Assembly (NCBI RefSeq): GCF_040412425.1
Contig: NC_089755.1
Coordinates: 56,502,798 to 56,566,797, forward strand
From: Macrobrachium rosenbergii
Lineage: Eukaryota; Arthropoda; Malacostraca; Decapoda; Palaemonidae
Length of the DNA stretch: 64,000 nucleotides
Direction: 5' to 3'
Part shown: positions 49,581 through 60,549 of the stretch, in pieces
Layout of the letters: every line of letters starts with the position of its first letter
How positions within the stretch are numbered: the stretch's first letter is position 1
The notes under the pieces: generated by a model
Databases searched by the model: none
What the model was told of the DNA's origin: nothing
Seen by the model: only the letters and a program-made list of their open reading frames with translations
Position numbers and translations under genes: made by a program

Positions 49581-52296
49581 AGTCATGATACAGATGTAGG
49601 TTTTAATTACCTAATTTTGCCAGCACGTGTTGTAGAGCTGGTGAGGGAGAGAGGTAGAGGGGGTGGTTAGTCAGGGCAGCTGTGATGTCATTTATGATAG
49701 TGGTATTATCAGCAGTGGTAGTAGTAATGGTAGTAATAGTAGCACCAGCAGCAGCAGTAGCAGCAGCAGTAGTTGTACCAGGGGGGAGGGGGGAGAGAGA
49801 GTACAGTAGTCAACCCCCTCCCCTCCTACCTACATCACTACTCACACTACTATAACTGTAGTTCAGGGTAGAGGAGAACTGGGGTCTGATATGATGGGAT
49901 CGCTTTGTGCCCACCTCCTGGATTCCTAGTAGATCCAAAACGCCGGCTCCCCCTCCTCCTCCTCCTCCTCCCCCTCCTACTCCACCTCCTCCAACGGCTC
50001 CGCCCTTCTTGTAAGACGGCCCGGAAACCGTCGTGGTCGAGGACGAGGACACGCCGGAATTCGTGAGAGTGGAGGAGGACGTGTTGCCCTTCCCGCCGCT
50101 CTTGCTCGAGGACGACGCCGTCAGCCCCTCCACGACTTTGGATTTAAACTTGAGTAAGGCGTATGAGGCGTCCTGTTCGGCCTTAGACTTAGTATGACTG
50201 TTAGACAGAGCTGAAGAGGCGGAGGATGTGGTGGTCGAGGAGGTGGTTTTGGGTTTCACAGACACGGAAATAGACAGCGGCTGTTGCTGGTCCATGGGGG
50301 ACTTGGGCGTGAGAGCGGGGACGTACCCGATGTGTTTGTCTAGTTCGTTTTTGTAGGGGGGCAGGTGGGTCGTGTCGGGGTGGTTCATCATCAGCGCCGA
50401 GGAATGGGTCGGTTTGAATGTTGTGAATGTGTATTCGTGTTCGGGTTCTAAGTAGCTGGTCACTTTGATGGTGGGCGTCGTGGGGGCGGTGCGCGTTCCG
50501 ATGCCGTACATGTCGTTCGGGGTGCTCACGAGAGACGACCCCAAGTACCGGTCGCTGTGGCTCCCGAAGCCCTTCAGGGAATCGCTCGGAGAGTCCAATA
50601 AGTCTAAGTTGTGGGTTTTGATGAGGGCCAGGGAAGTGGGCTTCGCAGGCTTGCTGTAGGAGGAGGTCCTCGGGGGCTTCTCCCTGACGGCGGCTTTCTC
50701 GAACACTATCGGGGGGTCGTACAACACGAACTTCTCCGAGTCGGGGGTGCTGTTCTTCGAAATGTCCGAGCCCCTGGCAGATCCTCCGGTTTTGCCCAGG
50801 GACGACAGGACGTCGCTGGTGGAGGCGCTGCCGTACAGGAGTTTCCTGGGGGGTCCCTGGCTCCCTTCTTCCTCAGGGATATACGAACAGAACTCCGTCA
50901 CTTTGGCAGCCATTTCCTTGACCTGGTCGAAGCGCCGAGTCGAGTGGCTGCCCAGGTAACTGATGCCGCTGCCGCCGCTGTCATGATCGCCGGAGGCCCC
51001 GCCGGCGGGTTCCTTCACCCTCTTGAGGAATTTCCGATTGTGCGTGCTGCCAATGTTATGCAAGACGTTGAGAGGCAGCGAATACATGCTAATGAGCTGC
51101 GCCCTCTCCTTCCGACGGGCGGCGTCGTCGTTGACGCTATCGGGCGTCGCCGACGAGGTGGTGCTGCCCGTTTCGGTGTCGAGGGTGGATGTCGAGAGGC
51201 CGGAATACCTGTTCATGATGGAGGCCGTGGTCTCTCGCTCCTCGTTCGATTCGGGAACGGTGACGGGGCGGTTCGCCCTCTGCCTCGCACTGCCACTGAT
51301 GAGGGCGCCGTCACCGTGACGCCTTCGTAACTGCGGGCTAAGATTGCCCAGTCGACTGTAGCTGCTGCTGGAGCCTTCCAGGCATCTTTCCATGATATTA
51401 GGGGACAAGGAGCCATACTGCGACCAGTAATCCAGCTTCTTCGAGCTGACATTCTTCCTCAGGACACTAAGTTCATCTCCAGACTCGTCCTCCTCGTCGC
51501 AACCCGTAGCTGCGAGGTGGTTGTGCTTCAGGAAACGACTGGGCTTGTATCGCGAGCCGATCTTGTCGTAGTTGGTCGTCGAGGTCGCAGGCGAGGTGTA
51601 AGCCCCTCGGAGGCCGTAGCTATCAGTGCATCCCAGATCCGAGGAGGTCCTGTTGTAGGTAGGACGAGAGGAGCCGCCCCCATACCTCGACCGGACGGAA
51701 GGGACGTCGTAGTCGGACTTGAAAGTCGAAAAGGAGGAGAAGGAAGCGGAAGTGGTCAGGGGGTTCCTGAAGTTTCCAGACCCATACCCCGATCCGTACC
51801 CGGAGGAATATCCGTAACCGGAGGACGCGGAGGAGGATGAGGAAGAGCCCCCTGACCCGTAGGTCGAAGACGACGACAGGGTGGAGGAGGAAGCACCAGC
51901 GGGCTTGTACTGGGAGGCGGCGGGCTCGAACTTCGACGTCTTACATCTCGAATCACCCAAGGACTTGGAGTCGTAGGACGTACTCGAGGGCAGGTCGTCG
52001 TACTTGCTGTATTTCAGCAGCATGGGATACTGGTAGCTGGAAGCAGCAGCCCTAGAGGCGGCCGCAGACGAAGACGAGGAAGAATGCCCGGTGCCCAGAG
52101 AGGAGGCTAAGTTGTTCGAGGCGTCGTGGAGGGGCACTCGGTCATCCCCAGACTGCGAGACGGCTCGGACCCGCGAGGCGAATTTGTTGAAGAGGCTGGA
52201 GCACTTGTTGAGGATGTCGCCCCCGGAGTCTTGCAAGATGCTGGAATAGGAGGTAGTGGCACTCCTGCCGTACTGCCGACGAGTGCGCCCGCTCAT
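32773..52296 (-). CDS. Doa: LAMMER (CLK family) dual-specificity protein kinase Doa, long isoform
   Basis: Ten kinase exons (47965-47887, 46686-46620, 37585-37472, 36897-36807, 36501-36331, 36040-35911, 35563-35419, 34548-34443, 33766-33660, 32866-32773) give 367 residues in one frame. Preceded by the 817-codon exon 52296-49846 the protein would be about 1184 aa. Kinase landmarks, numbered within the 367: glycine loop GEGTFGKV (34-41), ATP-site Lys56 (IALKII), helix-C Glu71, catalytic loop HTDLKPEN (Asp153), DFG 190-192, and the LAMMER signature [11 protein letters not shown] (251-261). The C-terminus is RERSHSLSR, as in insect Doa. Family members phosphorylate SR splicing factors in nucleus and cytoplasm and autophosphorylate on Tyr. 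All catalytic residues are present. The 9-kb intron 37586-46619 holds most of the microsatellites. Kinase identity is nearly certain; the long N-terminus is inferred from strand, adjacency and matching phase. Confidence 0.9.
33660..33766 (-). CDS. Doa: Doa kinase exon: C-lobe helices
   Basis: 107 nt, acceptor tgctttgcag, donor CTAAG|gtacgt. It encodes [20 protein letters not shown] and [15 protein letters not shown]. Confidence 0.95.
34443..34548 (-). CDS. Doa: Doa kinase exon: MAPK-insert-like region
   Basis: 106 nt, acceptor aaaccgcag, donor CTTAGA|gtgagt. It encodes [20 protein letters not shown] and [13 protein letters not shown], conserved in CLK/Doa. Confidence 0.95.
35419..35563 (-). 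CDS. Doa: Doa kinase exon: LAMMER signature
   Basis: 145 nt, acceptor ccattacag, donor TACAG|gtgaga. It encodes [20 protein letters not shown] and [15 protein letters not shown], with the family-defining [11 protein letters not shown] intact. Confidence 0.98.
35911..36040 (-). CDS. Doa: Doa kinase exon: DFG and activation segment
   Basis: 130 nt, acceptor ttctcgaag, donor TTAG|gtgagt. It encodes [20 protein letters not shown] then [10 protein letters not shown], the DFG motif through the APE-type motif. Confidence 0.97.
36331..36501 (-). CDS. Doa: Doa kinase exon: catalytic loop
   Basis: 57 codons, acceptor ctctcgcag, donor AAGAAG|gtaagg. It encodes [20 protein letters not shown] then [26 protein letters not shown] replaces the usual HRDLKxxN, as is normal for LAMMER kinases. 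Confidence 0.97.
36807..36897 (-). CDS. Doa: Doa kinase exon: hinge region
   Basis: 91 nt, acceptor ctcaacag, donor TTTTTG|gtaagt. It encodes [20 protein letters not shown] and [10 protein letters not shown], typical of the CLK/Doa hinge. Confidence 0.95.
37472..37585 (-). CDS. Doa: Doa kinase exon: ATP lysine and helix C
   Basis: 114 nt, acceptor atttcag, donor AAACA|gtgagt. It encodes [20 protein letters not shown] then [17 protein letters not shown]. The ALK lysine and the LE glutamate form the salt bridge. Confidence 0.95.
37630..37935 (+). repeat. Dispersed repeat, well preserved copy
   Basis: Runs from gaattgaatacagaatttaggc to gcgccccatgaggtgcactga. Shares ordered words with the diverged copy at 30270-30540 and probably a remnant near 6600-6730. 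It resembles a repeat I recall from decapod sequence. No coding capacity; possibly a SINE or MITE derivative. Confidence 0.6.
43957..44505. repeat. Duplicated AT-rich hairpin element with (AAT)n and (TA)n
   Basis: Two copies (about 43960-44200 and 44200-44505). Each has an (AAT)n start, cccaaagttatcataacagc, a left arm gatgaagaaatccaca..gtgtaaatg, a (TA)n core, and a right arm catttacaccatgtggatttcttcatc that is the reverse complement of the left arm. Between them is acaaaatgttttgtatat. It is a palindromic mobile element or a local duplication of one. Confidence 0.8.
46620..46686 (-). CDS. Doa: Doa kinase exon: glycine-rich loop
   Basis: 67 nt, acceptor ctttcag, donor CAGAA|gtaagt. It encodes [20 protein letters not shown], containing the nucleotide-binding GxGxFGxV loop. 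Confidence 0.95.
47036..47850. other. Doa: Doa intron with purine-rich and AT-rich runs
   Basis: Includes GGAA-rich sequence at about 47515-47835 and short (TAA) and poly-A stretches. No exon besides the flanking kinase exons. Confidence 0.5.
47887..47965 (-). CDS. Doa: Doa kinase exon: N-terminal extension of catalytic domain
   Basis: 79 nt, acceptor cgattgcag. It encodes [20 protein letters not shown] and ends one base into a Tyr codon. The donor is the weak AGAT|gttcgt. The next exon supplies AT to make Tyr-Lys-Ile, the conserved RYKI start of the kinase fold, which fixes this donor. Confidence 0.88.
47995..48105. repeat. (ATC)n microsatellite in Doa intron
   Basis: Repeated atc/cat triplets with imperfections, lying about 30-140 bp upstream (in transcript direction) of the exon 47965-47887. 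On the transcript strand it is (GAT)n. Confidence 0.9.
48106..49845 (-). other. Doa: Doa intron between the large exon and first kinase exon
   Basis: A GC-rich, CpG-rich block at 48110-48680 has long overlapping frames in several directions, caused by low-complexity (CAC, CGG, AGG) composition. The remainder is AT-rich with two GA tracts. No exon is supported. The GC-rich block might hold an internal promoter. Confidence 0.4.
49846..52296 (-). CDS. Doa: Large Ser-rich N-terminal exon of Doa long isoform
   Basis: An uninterrupted frame begins [19 protein letters not shown] (ATG 52296, A at -3) and is read to the consensus donor NYSYSS|GTGAGT at 49846, phase 0, the phase with which kinase exon 47965 ([17 protein letters not shown]) begins. 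It encodes 817 residues. They are low in predicted structure: Ser-rich and Gly-Tyr repeats ([10 protein letters not shown]) in the first third, a basic stretch ([10 protein letters not shown]), [16 protein letters not shown], then a Thr/Ser-rich tail with a poly-Gly run near the end. Without splicing the frame would read on to a stop at 49810. Upstream the frame stays open to a Met at 52518, but that part is (E)n(V)n(G)n translated from GGA/GGT repeats and I do not count it. The codons are GC-rich, unlike the AT-rich surroundings, which supports real coding. Drosophila Doa also has long isoforms from a separate promoter. A separate gene is the alternative. Confidence 0.72.
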
Positions 52297-53240
52297 TCTG
52301 GCGACGGCCACGACCCACGCCCCTCCTCCTCCTCCTCCCCGCCCAATACCCACCTCCTCCGCCACCACCACCACCACCTCCTCCTCCTCCTCCCCCTCCT
52401 CCTCCTCCAGCGTCTCCGCCGCCACCCCACAAAACCCTACACTCGCATACCAGAGTTTGTTTCGACTTATACAACCATTTACAGGGACATTTTTGACACA
52501 CGGGTGGCACCTCTCCAACTGTGGCCTTTGTCTGTCAAGGCCCCGATCGCTCTATCATTTGTTTTCGGTTAATAAGGGCCAGAGAGACGCGGCCGCCGTC
52601 CCTCTAGGTCGCCATTCGCTGCACTGAGACTGCGCACAACACCACCACCACCACCACCGCCGCCACCACCACAGGTGTCCTGGCAGGACGAGAGGCCTCA
52701 GGAATGGGGCGAGGAACCACGTCCAGCCTTCACGGGTCAGCAGCAGCAGAAGAGGAGTGGTCGTAGTCGTGTTCTCGAATCGCTGCAGTAGGGGGAGAGC
52801 TCTACAGACGAAGGCACCGACGGGGGAGTTACAACACGCCTGAATACGCAAGAGTCCTCCCTTTCCCTAAGGGCACCTGGCGAGAGCCAAGGGCAGCAGA
52901 TATCGTCGTCGAGAGCAGCAGCAGGTAAGCGAGTGAACAGATTGTAACTGAGGCACCACGCGCCCTAACGGCAGCTACAACACAACCCACACCAAGCCCC
53001 CAGGAGATATAAATACCCCAGCGGGCACCAGGCACCACCACCGGCGCACGGCACCACCAACAACATGAAGAAAGATGGTGGTGGCGGTGGCTGGTTGGTT
53101 GCTACTGATGGTGTCGAGCTGATAAAAAGGTGGTGGGGCTTCTAGTGCTGACACTATCACTATCACTATTCTATCACTACCACGACAGTTACGGATGGGA
53201 ACGGACCTCAAATGCATTTGCAATATCTACAGCCGAATGA
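52297..53240 (-). promoter_or_regulatory. Doa: Presumed 5' UTR and promoter region of Doa long isoform
   Basis: GC-rich sequence with (GGA/GGT)n on the - strand at 52320-52420 and (GGT)n near 52640-52670. It lies directly upstream of ATG 52296. No TATA box was recognised. The start of transcription is not located. Confidence 0.35.
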
Positions 53241-54480
53241 CGTGTGCACATCTAACTCCTTTACGCATGCGTGTGTTGCACACTGCGATACAAATTCACT
53301 AACTATAGCATTCGAATGTGTTTACGTGAATCAACTGAAAAAAAACATACTGAGACGTAAATAAAAGCTATGAAAAGCCCACTGGCACCACGACAGCTAC
53401 AGTTACTACGACGACCACTATAACAATTACAATAAAAGCCATAAATGAACCGATTTATTACGAGCAAAGCACTAGACATACTAACGTCTGGATCAAGATG
53501 AACATTAGCAATTTGCATTACACGAGAGAAAACACTCACTAATTCTACAGACAAAACGCGTGGCACTAAAACGACGTCGAAACACGCAAATGAAAAGAAC
53601 TAACTACAACAGCATTCGAACGTTAACAAGAACGATCTAAGCCATCTAAGTCAAGACGGAGGAGCGAATACAGACAAATTCCATCGAAAAGGCCAACGAT
53701 CTACGACGTCAACTCTAAAACCAGCCATCATACAACTCTGTCTGCTTTAGGCCAAAACACAACACACTCGCGATGCTAAATCTGCCTACGCTATAGGTGT
53801 CTACTACTGCAGTGTAAAAGCGTGTACATTTGGAATAAGGGGAGAGAGAGAGAGAGACACAACACAAAACTACGTAGGACACATGCCAGTTCACAAAGAA
53901 CATCTAAAACGGACACACACACACACACGAAGGTGATAAAAGTTAGGGTCTAATTCCGCCTTACCTGATCCCAACACCGAATACTCGTTTAAAACGCGTA
54001 TTCTTCAGGTGTTGGGTAGTTTTAGACAAAAGACAATTCAACAGGGAATGCTAGGTCAGTTACACACAAAGGATTGAAGTATATGGATATATGGAAAAAC
54101 AAAAAATTACAAAATGGACCAGCAAAGGATGGCTACACAAACAAAACTACTACAAAAAAGTAATCAAAATATATCAGTTATGGAAAAAAAATTATAAAAT
54201 TAATCAAAATGTATCAGCTATGAAAAAACCTTTAAGACAAAATACCAAAACTGGAAAAAGATTCTAAAGGCATTAGTTGAAAATGTAAAAGAGTGAGGAA
54301 ATCGTTAGTAATATATATACAATTCCTTCTCTCGCAGACTGGCTTGATATACATACCTTAACACTAAAACACACTCACAAACACACACACACGCAGTTAC
54401 ACATACACAATGTGACAGCTCAACATCTCGACATCAACATAATTCACCCGACAGCAAATCTTACAAAGCCTCCAGGACTA
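53241..54480. other. Stretch without gene
   Basis: Short frames only. Contains a short GA run near 53840 and a short (AC)n near 53920. Confidence 0.4.

Positions 54481-54516
<36 letters not shown>
54481..54516. repeat. Poly-A run
   Basis: 36 consecutive A residues on the + strand, followed by a partly repeated phrase (ctacagcaattcatcagta, then ctagagcaattcatcagta). May mark the tail of a retroposed sequence. Confidence 0.8.
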
Positions 54517-54519
<3 letters not shown>

Positions 54520-55020
54520 ACAGCAATTCATCAGTACAAAATAAAATATAAAAAAACTAGAGCAATTCATCAGTAGAAAATAAAATCTATCATAAATTTT
54601 AATTTGTACTTACAAACAGATATAAATAAATAGCAAGATTTCCCATCCAGGTTTTAATGAAACCTATTCAGTCACGTCATAACCCATTCACAAAAAAAAA
54701 GAAGAAATGCCTTAATTTGCAACAAACAATAAGGAGTGATCAATGTAATTATTAAAAGAGTATTAACCCCCTTTTTCATTTCAAAATTACTCTTAGGTCA
54801 ATTTCCCTCTCTTGTATTGCGATATAAAGTCAAGTAAAGTTAAATTTAGCCCCTTTTAACTGTATAAAGTTCCAACAAGCAATTAAGTCAACCTTTCAAC
54901 CCAATTCGAGTGTTTTAATGAATTTCTACTGCCTGTATTCACCGGTATAATTCCCCATTCAGCTGCCGACGGAGGAGTGAGTAAATTCTCGTTATCAATT
55001 CTAATAAAAGCGCTCTGATG

Positions 55021-55830
55021 GATTAAAGAAAAAAAATTTATTTTCTTTGAATAAAAAATTTGACGTTAAAAAATTATTTTTTTTATAAAAAAAATTGTGA
55101 CGCTAAAGAAAAATATTTTTTCTTTGAATAAAAAAATTTTAACGTTAAAAAAAAAAATTTTTCTTTGAATAAAAAAATTGTGACGCTTAAGAAAAATAAT
55201 TTTTTTTTAATAAAAAAAATTGTGATGTTGAAGAAAAATCATTTTTTTCTTTAAATAATAAAATTGTGACGCTAAAGAAAAAGATTTTTTTCTTTGAATA
55301 AAAAAATTGTGACGTTAAAGAACATAATTTTTTTTTTGAATAAAAAAATTGTGACGTTAAAGAACATAATTTTTTTTCTTTGAATAAAAAAATTGTGACG
55401 TTAAAGAACAATAATTTTTTTCTTTGAATAAAAAAAATTGTGATGCTTAAGAAAAATGATTTTTTCTTTATGAATAAAAAACTGTGACATCGAAGAAAAA
55501 TAATTTATTTCTTAAAAAAAATTGTGATGCTAAAGAAAAATAATTTTTTTCTTTGAATAAAAAAATTGACCTAAAGAAAAATAATTTATAATTTTTTTCT
55601 TTCTGAATAAAAAAAAATTGACAGAAAAATAATTTGGTTCTTTATAAAAAAATTATGATACTAAAGAAAAATAACTTGTTTCTTTACGAATAAAAAAATT
55701 TTGAGCAAAAGAAAAATAATTTTTCCTTTAAATAAAACAAATTGTGACACTAAAGAAAAATCATCTTTCATTTACAAATAAAAGAAATTGTGACGCTAAA
55801 GAAAAATAATCTGTTTATTTACAAATACAG
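55021..55830. repeat. AT-rich minisatellite of about 42 bp, about 18 degenerate units
   Basis: The unit is approximately 'ttgtgacgctaaagaaaaataa' followed by ttttttctttgaataaaaaaa. The marker tgacgYt recurs at about 34-55 base spacing from 55061 to 55788. The middle copies (55264-55440) are most alike and outer ones more diverged. In-frame repeats on the - strand (LCSLTSQFFYSKKK, 14 codons) follow from the 42-base unit and are not coding. Confidence 0.85.
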
Positions 55831-55975
55831 TCTAATTCAGTTCTCTTATAAAATAAAAGATGAAAACAGTCTTCAATTTTCACTTTTAAATTGTCACTTT
55901 AATTTTAGCGTAAATAAAAAAAAATGAAAAAACATGGCTTTTCAATCGTATTTTTTTTCACAAAAGCCAGTCACC

Positions 55976-56045
<70 letters not shown>

Positions 56046-56269
56046 ACCTCGGGAAATGCCAGTGCTTAAATCTTTTCAAATAGTTTTATTTTTTAAACTC
56101 GCTGGGGGAAAGTAATACTTTAATTAAAACCTTAAATTCCTGCGCAAAGACCGCGCGCAAGAGCGCAGTTTCATTAAAATGAACTGTTTCAGTATTCTAA
56201 AGTGTAATATTTGTTCTCCGTGTTATTTGCCTCCCCGAGAACTCGACCATGGTTCAAAATGCATTTATT

Positions 56270-56346
<77 letters not shown>

Positions 56347-56504
56347 CGAAGCCCTGTTGACACACTTCTATTTACAAAGCACATTCCACTCACTACACAC
56401 ACAACATTTCCTGAACGAATCTGCGTGAGAAAAGGACGAACAAATAATGCAAGAACATCATCATTTCCAATATCTATTACTTTTTTTTTAGTTTTCTGTA
56501 AAGG

Positions 56505-56905
56505 AAAACTATTGTGCCGACTTTGTCTGTCCGTCCGCACTTTTTCTGTCCGCCCTCAAATCTTAAAAACTACCGAGGCTAGAGGGCTGCAAGTTGGTAT
56601 GTTGATCATCCACCCTCCAATCATCAAACATACCAAATTACAGGACTCTAGCCTCAGTATTTTTTTTATTTTATTTAAGGTTAAATTTAGCCATAACCGT
56701 ACTTCTGGCAACGATATATGATAGGCCACCACCGGGCTTTGGTTAAAGTTTCATGGGCCGCTTCTCATACAGCACTATAACGAGGCCACCGAAAGACAGA
56801 TCTATTATCGGTGGCCTTGATTACACGCTGTAGCGGCTGTACGGAAAACTCGATTGCGCTGAAGAAACTTCGGCGAATTTTTTACCTTTTTTTTACACGA
56901 ATGAC
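56505..56905 (+). repeat. Structured dispersed repeat with internal hairpin
   Basis: Starts ctattgtgccgactttgtctg and runs to cttcggcgaattttttac. An inverted repeat at 56570-56612 / 56616-56660 (gaggctagagggctgcaag...ttggtatgttgatcat against its complement) forms a long hairpin. Further on are a short hairpin gaggccaccgaaagac..tcggtggcctt and gcgctgaagaaacttcggcg. I recognise the whole as a repeat common in decapod sequence. No ORF. Confidence 0.7.
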
Positions 56906-57755
56906 GAAACACATCACGACAAACTCAAGAGGCCAACGAGAACAAGTTTCGTCGCTTGTGTGCCATCAATACCCATCAATACACAGCCTCACATTAGACT
57001 CCGAGAGTTACTGGAGTCTAACGCTGAGAAAAAGCCACGGTATAACTTGATATTTTTAAATAACATAAGCCACACAAAGAATTTCTCATAACGAAAAGAT
57101 AAACGAGGTTTAATTTCACTCATCTCCGAGGAAAGGTTAGAGTTGACCTACACCATAAGAACAACGAACTGAGATGGAGCGAATGAGTCTTGAAATAAAT
57201 AAGATTAATATTTTCCTATTAAATTACCGAGAAAAACATGATGCCATCGACCAATGATTTATAGCCGCTGGGACGTTTTTTGTGCTTGAATTAAGAAAAG
57301 AAAAATATTCCAAGTAAAATACTGTCAAAAACATGTTGCCATCGACCAATGATTATAGAACTGCGACGCTAGTTTATGCAAACAGATCGATCAATCGATC
57401 TGTAGGTCTCAGGTCTTCAGTTGAAAAAAAAAAAAAAAACTAATTCTACATAGAACTTATCAGCTTAAACTAGCGACCTCACAGGTGACTGAGATCTCAA
57501 GGAAGAGAGTGCCTAGATAAAAATAAAAATGGCTACAAAAAAAACGACATATTGGAATGGCTCCGCTTGGGAGCCATAAATATGGCGCCAGTGATTAAAA
57601 GGAAAAAAGAAAAAAAAATAGGCTCAGATCCGCAGCCAGGCATACCTGTGTGATACGCACACACACACGTACACTCAACCACAAATATTCACGGCATTGA
57701 CGCATTCACAAATACTTCCTTTTGAAAAAAGATTGAAGGGGCCATTAGGTTTGCA

Positions 57756-57758
<3 letters not shown>
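56906..57758. other. Stretch without gene
   Basis: Contains a 45-bp phrase twice (near 57228 and 57325: aaaaacatg..gccatcgaccaatgatt) but no supported exon. Confidence 0.45.
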
Positions 57759-57825
<67 letters not shown>

Positions 57826-57898
57826 TCTCGATCATAGATAGCGGAGGAATACTGGCAAGGAGCTAGGTTCCAGTGCGCCTCATGTAGATGGTAACCTC

Positions 57899-57944
<46 letters not shown>

Positions 57945-58434
57945 AGAGAGAGATGTGTGGACACAACAGTCGTACAAAACATACATACATAAGAGGTCAT
58001 GTGCTGGAAATGCATTCATGTACGCAATCACAACCACACACAAATATATCTAACCGAACAGTTTCCCGTGAGAAAAAAAAAAAAAAAAACGTAAAACTGC
58101 GTCTCAAGTCAATGTATTTTACGCCACAGTCTGGATAAAATGGCTGCAGGCACTAATCCCCTGTTATTCTACTTCGTCGCATAACAAATCGATGCGTAGT
58201 TTTCGAGGGATTTGTATAGTTTTCAGGAACGGCAGGCCGTTAGCTTTTGCGTAAGTGTTCATTTGACCGACTTTGAAATAAAAAAAAAGTACAAAAAACT
58301 ATTAAATGGATGCAGTTGTTCCCATAACCACAAAATCAGCGAATCGTCCTCTATACATCAAAATTTCATATTTTATTTTCTATATTCTCAAGGTTTGTTT
58401 ACGCCAGACGGGCGTTAAGAAATGGAACTGCTTA

Positions 58435-58441
58435 AAAAGAC

Positions 58442-58531
<90 letters not shown>

Positions 58532-58588
58532 TAAAATCCACGAATAAAACGAAACACTCCAGTGTTTCAGTTTCCTTGACTGAATATA

Positions 58589-58683
<95 letters not shown>

Positions 58684-58800
58684 CCACAGATAAAACGGAA
58701 ACACTCCAGTGTTTCCGTTTCCTTCCAGATTTTATCTATTTATATATTCATCACGTTCCATATTTTCGTGATTCAGTTATACTATATATATGTATGTGTG
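58435..58800. repeat. (TA)n-bearing repeat with GGAAACACTCCAGTGTTTCC hairpin
   Basis: Two (TA)n tracts (58443-58530, 58590-58678) are each followed by ataaaatccacRRataaaacg and an 18-20 bp perfect or near-perfect palindrome gaaacactccagtgtttc. A third related end (gattttatctatttatatatt) follows at 58725. Confidence 0.8.
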
Positions 58801-58889
58801 TATATATATATATATAATAATGTATGAATAAAAGTTAAACCCAAGTGTTAACTTATATTCAGGTTATTCATTCCAAACAGATCACTGTT

Positions 58890-58971
<82 letters not shown>

Positions 58972-59124
58972 CAGGAAATACGAAAATAGCGAAAATACAA
59001 AATAACTCTTGACATTTCTGTGTCATCGTATCGAGGACGAATGTTAGCTTCATTAGGACCCCCAAAAATCAGCGCTACTACGCACGCGCAAGCACACGAT
59101 ACCATCTCAAGCGAATTACCAACG

Positions 59125-59665
59125 CTTCTGGGACAGAACGGAACCAGGAGATTAAGTAATTGCCGTCTGAAAGGCGGAAATTCAAAGGATAAAGATCGAA
59201 TTACTTCTTTCATTACCTGCACGTTTTAAATTCATTTTTAAAATGGGGAGACGAACGACTCCAGGAAAAATATGATAAAAGATCTTGACAGATAACAAAA
59301 TTCGCCCTAATTGCTCTACACGGAATCAAGAGATTACGTAACTGCCGTCAAAGGATAATGATCTAATTACTTTCTAATATGCGTACGATTTGAATTAATT
59401 TTCTGTATGAAGAGACGAATGTCTCCCGGAAAAATATAGTAAAGATATTAACAAATAATAAAACCTAATTTCTCTACTCTAAATATTATAGTAAAGATAT
59501 TAACAAATAATAATATAAAACCCTGATTTCTCCCTAAATATTAATGATCAAATCACTGCTTCCGTTACGGCCACCTTTTGAATTCATTTTTAACACGACA
59601 AGAGACTTACTGTTCCAAGAACAATATGATGAAGATCTCAACAAATCATAATATACGCCAAAAAT
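59125..59665. repeat. Degenerate tandem repeat of about 190 bp, nearly three copies
   Basis: Shared ordered phrases: acggaaYcaRgagatta, ttgccgtc, aaaggataawgatc.aattactt, then cgaaYg.ctcc.ggaaaaatat, taaagat.tt.acaaataa and ctaatt.ctcta. Copies start near 59130, 59320 and (5' part missing) 59510. Confidence 0.65.
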
Positions 59666-59818
59666 TACGCCAATATAAATATTATACGGTAAAAGGACAC
59701 AGCTTTCAAAATGCCTGTATTTGCAAGACCGCCGTGAGATCAAGGATGAATAATAATTCCTAGATTCTCAAGTTTATGGACGGCTTTGGGATCTGGAGGG
59801 CTGCCAGGGAGACCACGG

Positions 59819-59875
<57 letters not shown>

Positions 59876-59952
59876 TCCGACAAAAGAATACATAAAATGA
59901 AAACAGAGAGAGGGCGAATAACCTCACAAAAATGGCTGATTATAAAAATTAA

Positions 59953-60031
<79 letters not shown>

Positions 60032-60319
60032 ACACACAAGCCATCAGGCATAACGAGCGTGCTTTGCAAGGATGGTGGCGACTCGGAACAAGAGGTCATG
60101 GGGACGAATCACAAATGTAAAACACGGAAGTCAAGATCAAACCAAGAGGAGATGATCAGAGAGTCCACATGACATAAATGCGTCTGGCAGAAGAAGTAAA
60201 GCAAATCGAGTGGCTTCAAAATTTAGAGGAACCTTGACATTTTCGGGCTGAAATATGAGTATGAGGACCCAATCAACAGGTGAGTGAGTGTTTGTGTGTA
60301 TGTGTGTGAGCAGAGAAGC

Positions 60320-60367
60320 GGCGGTAGGAGGAGGAGGAGGAGGAGGAGGAGGAGGAGGAGGAGGAGG
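60320..60367. repeat. (GGA)n microsatellite
   Basis: About 14 GGA units on the + strand. Confidence 0.95.
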
Positions 60368-60458
60368 GCGAAGCAGGTAAGTGTCACCTGATAGGCTTTC
60401 CACCGTAATCCCGAAACCGTGTGAGGTGCCTAAATTTTGTCAAGTTCTTGTCCCCCCC

Positions 60459-60549
<91 letters not shown>

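Noticed and set aside
50611..51330. 239-codon + strand ORF opposite the Doa large exon
   Set aside because: Antisense shadow of the GC-rich Ser-coding exon; the - strand frame is far longer and joins a known gene.
52297..52518. N-terminal 74 codons before MSGRTRRQ in the open frame
   Set aside because: Consists mainly of E, V and G runs from GGA/GGT repeats; the internal ATG has better context and protein-like sequence.
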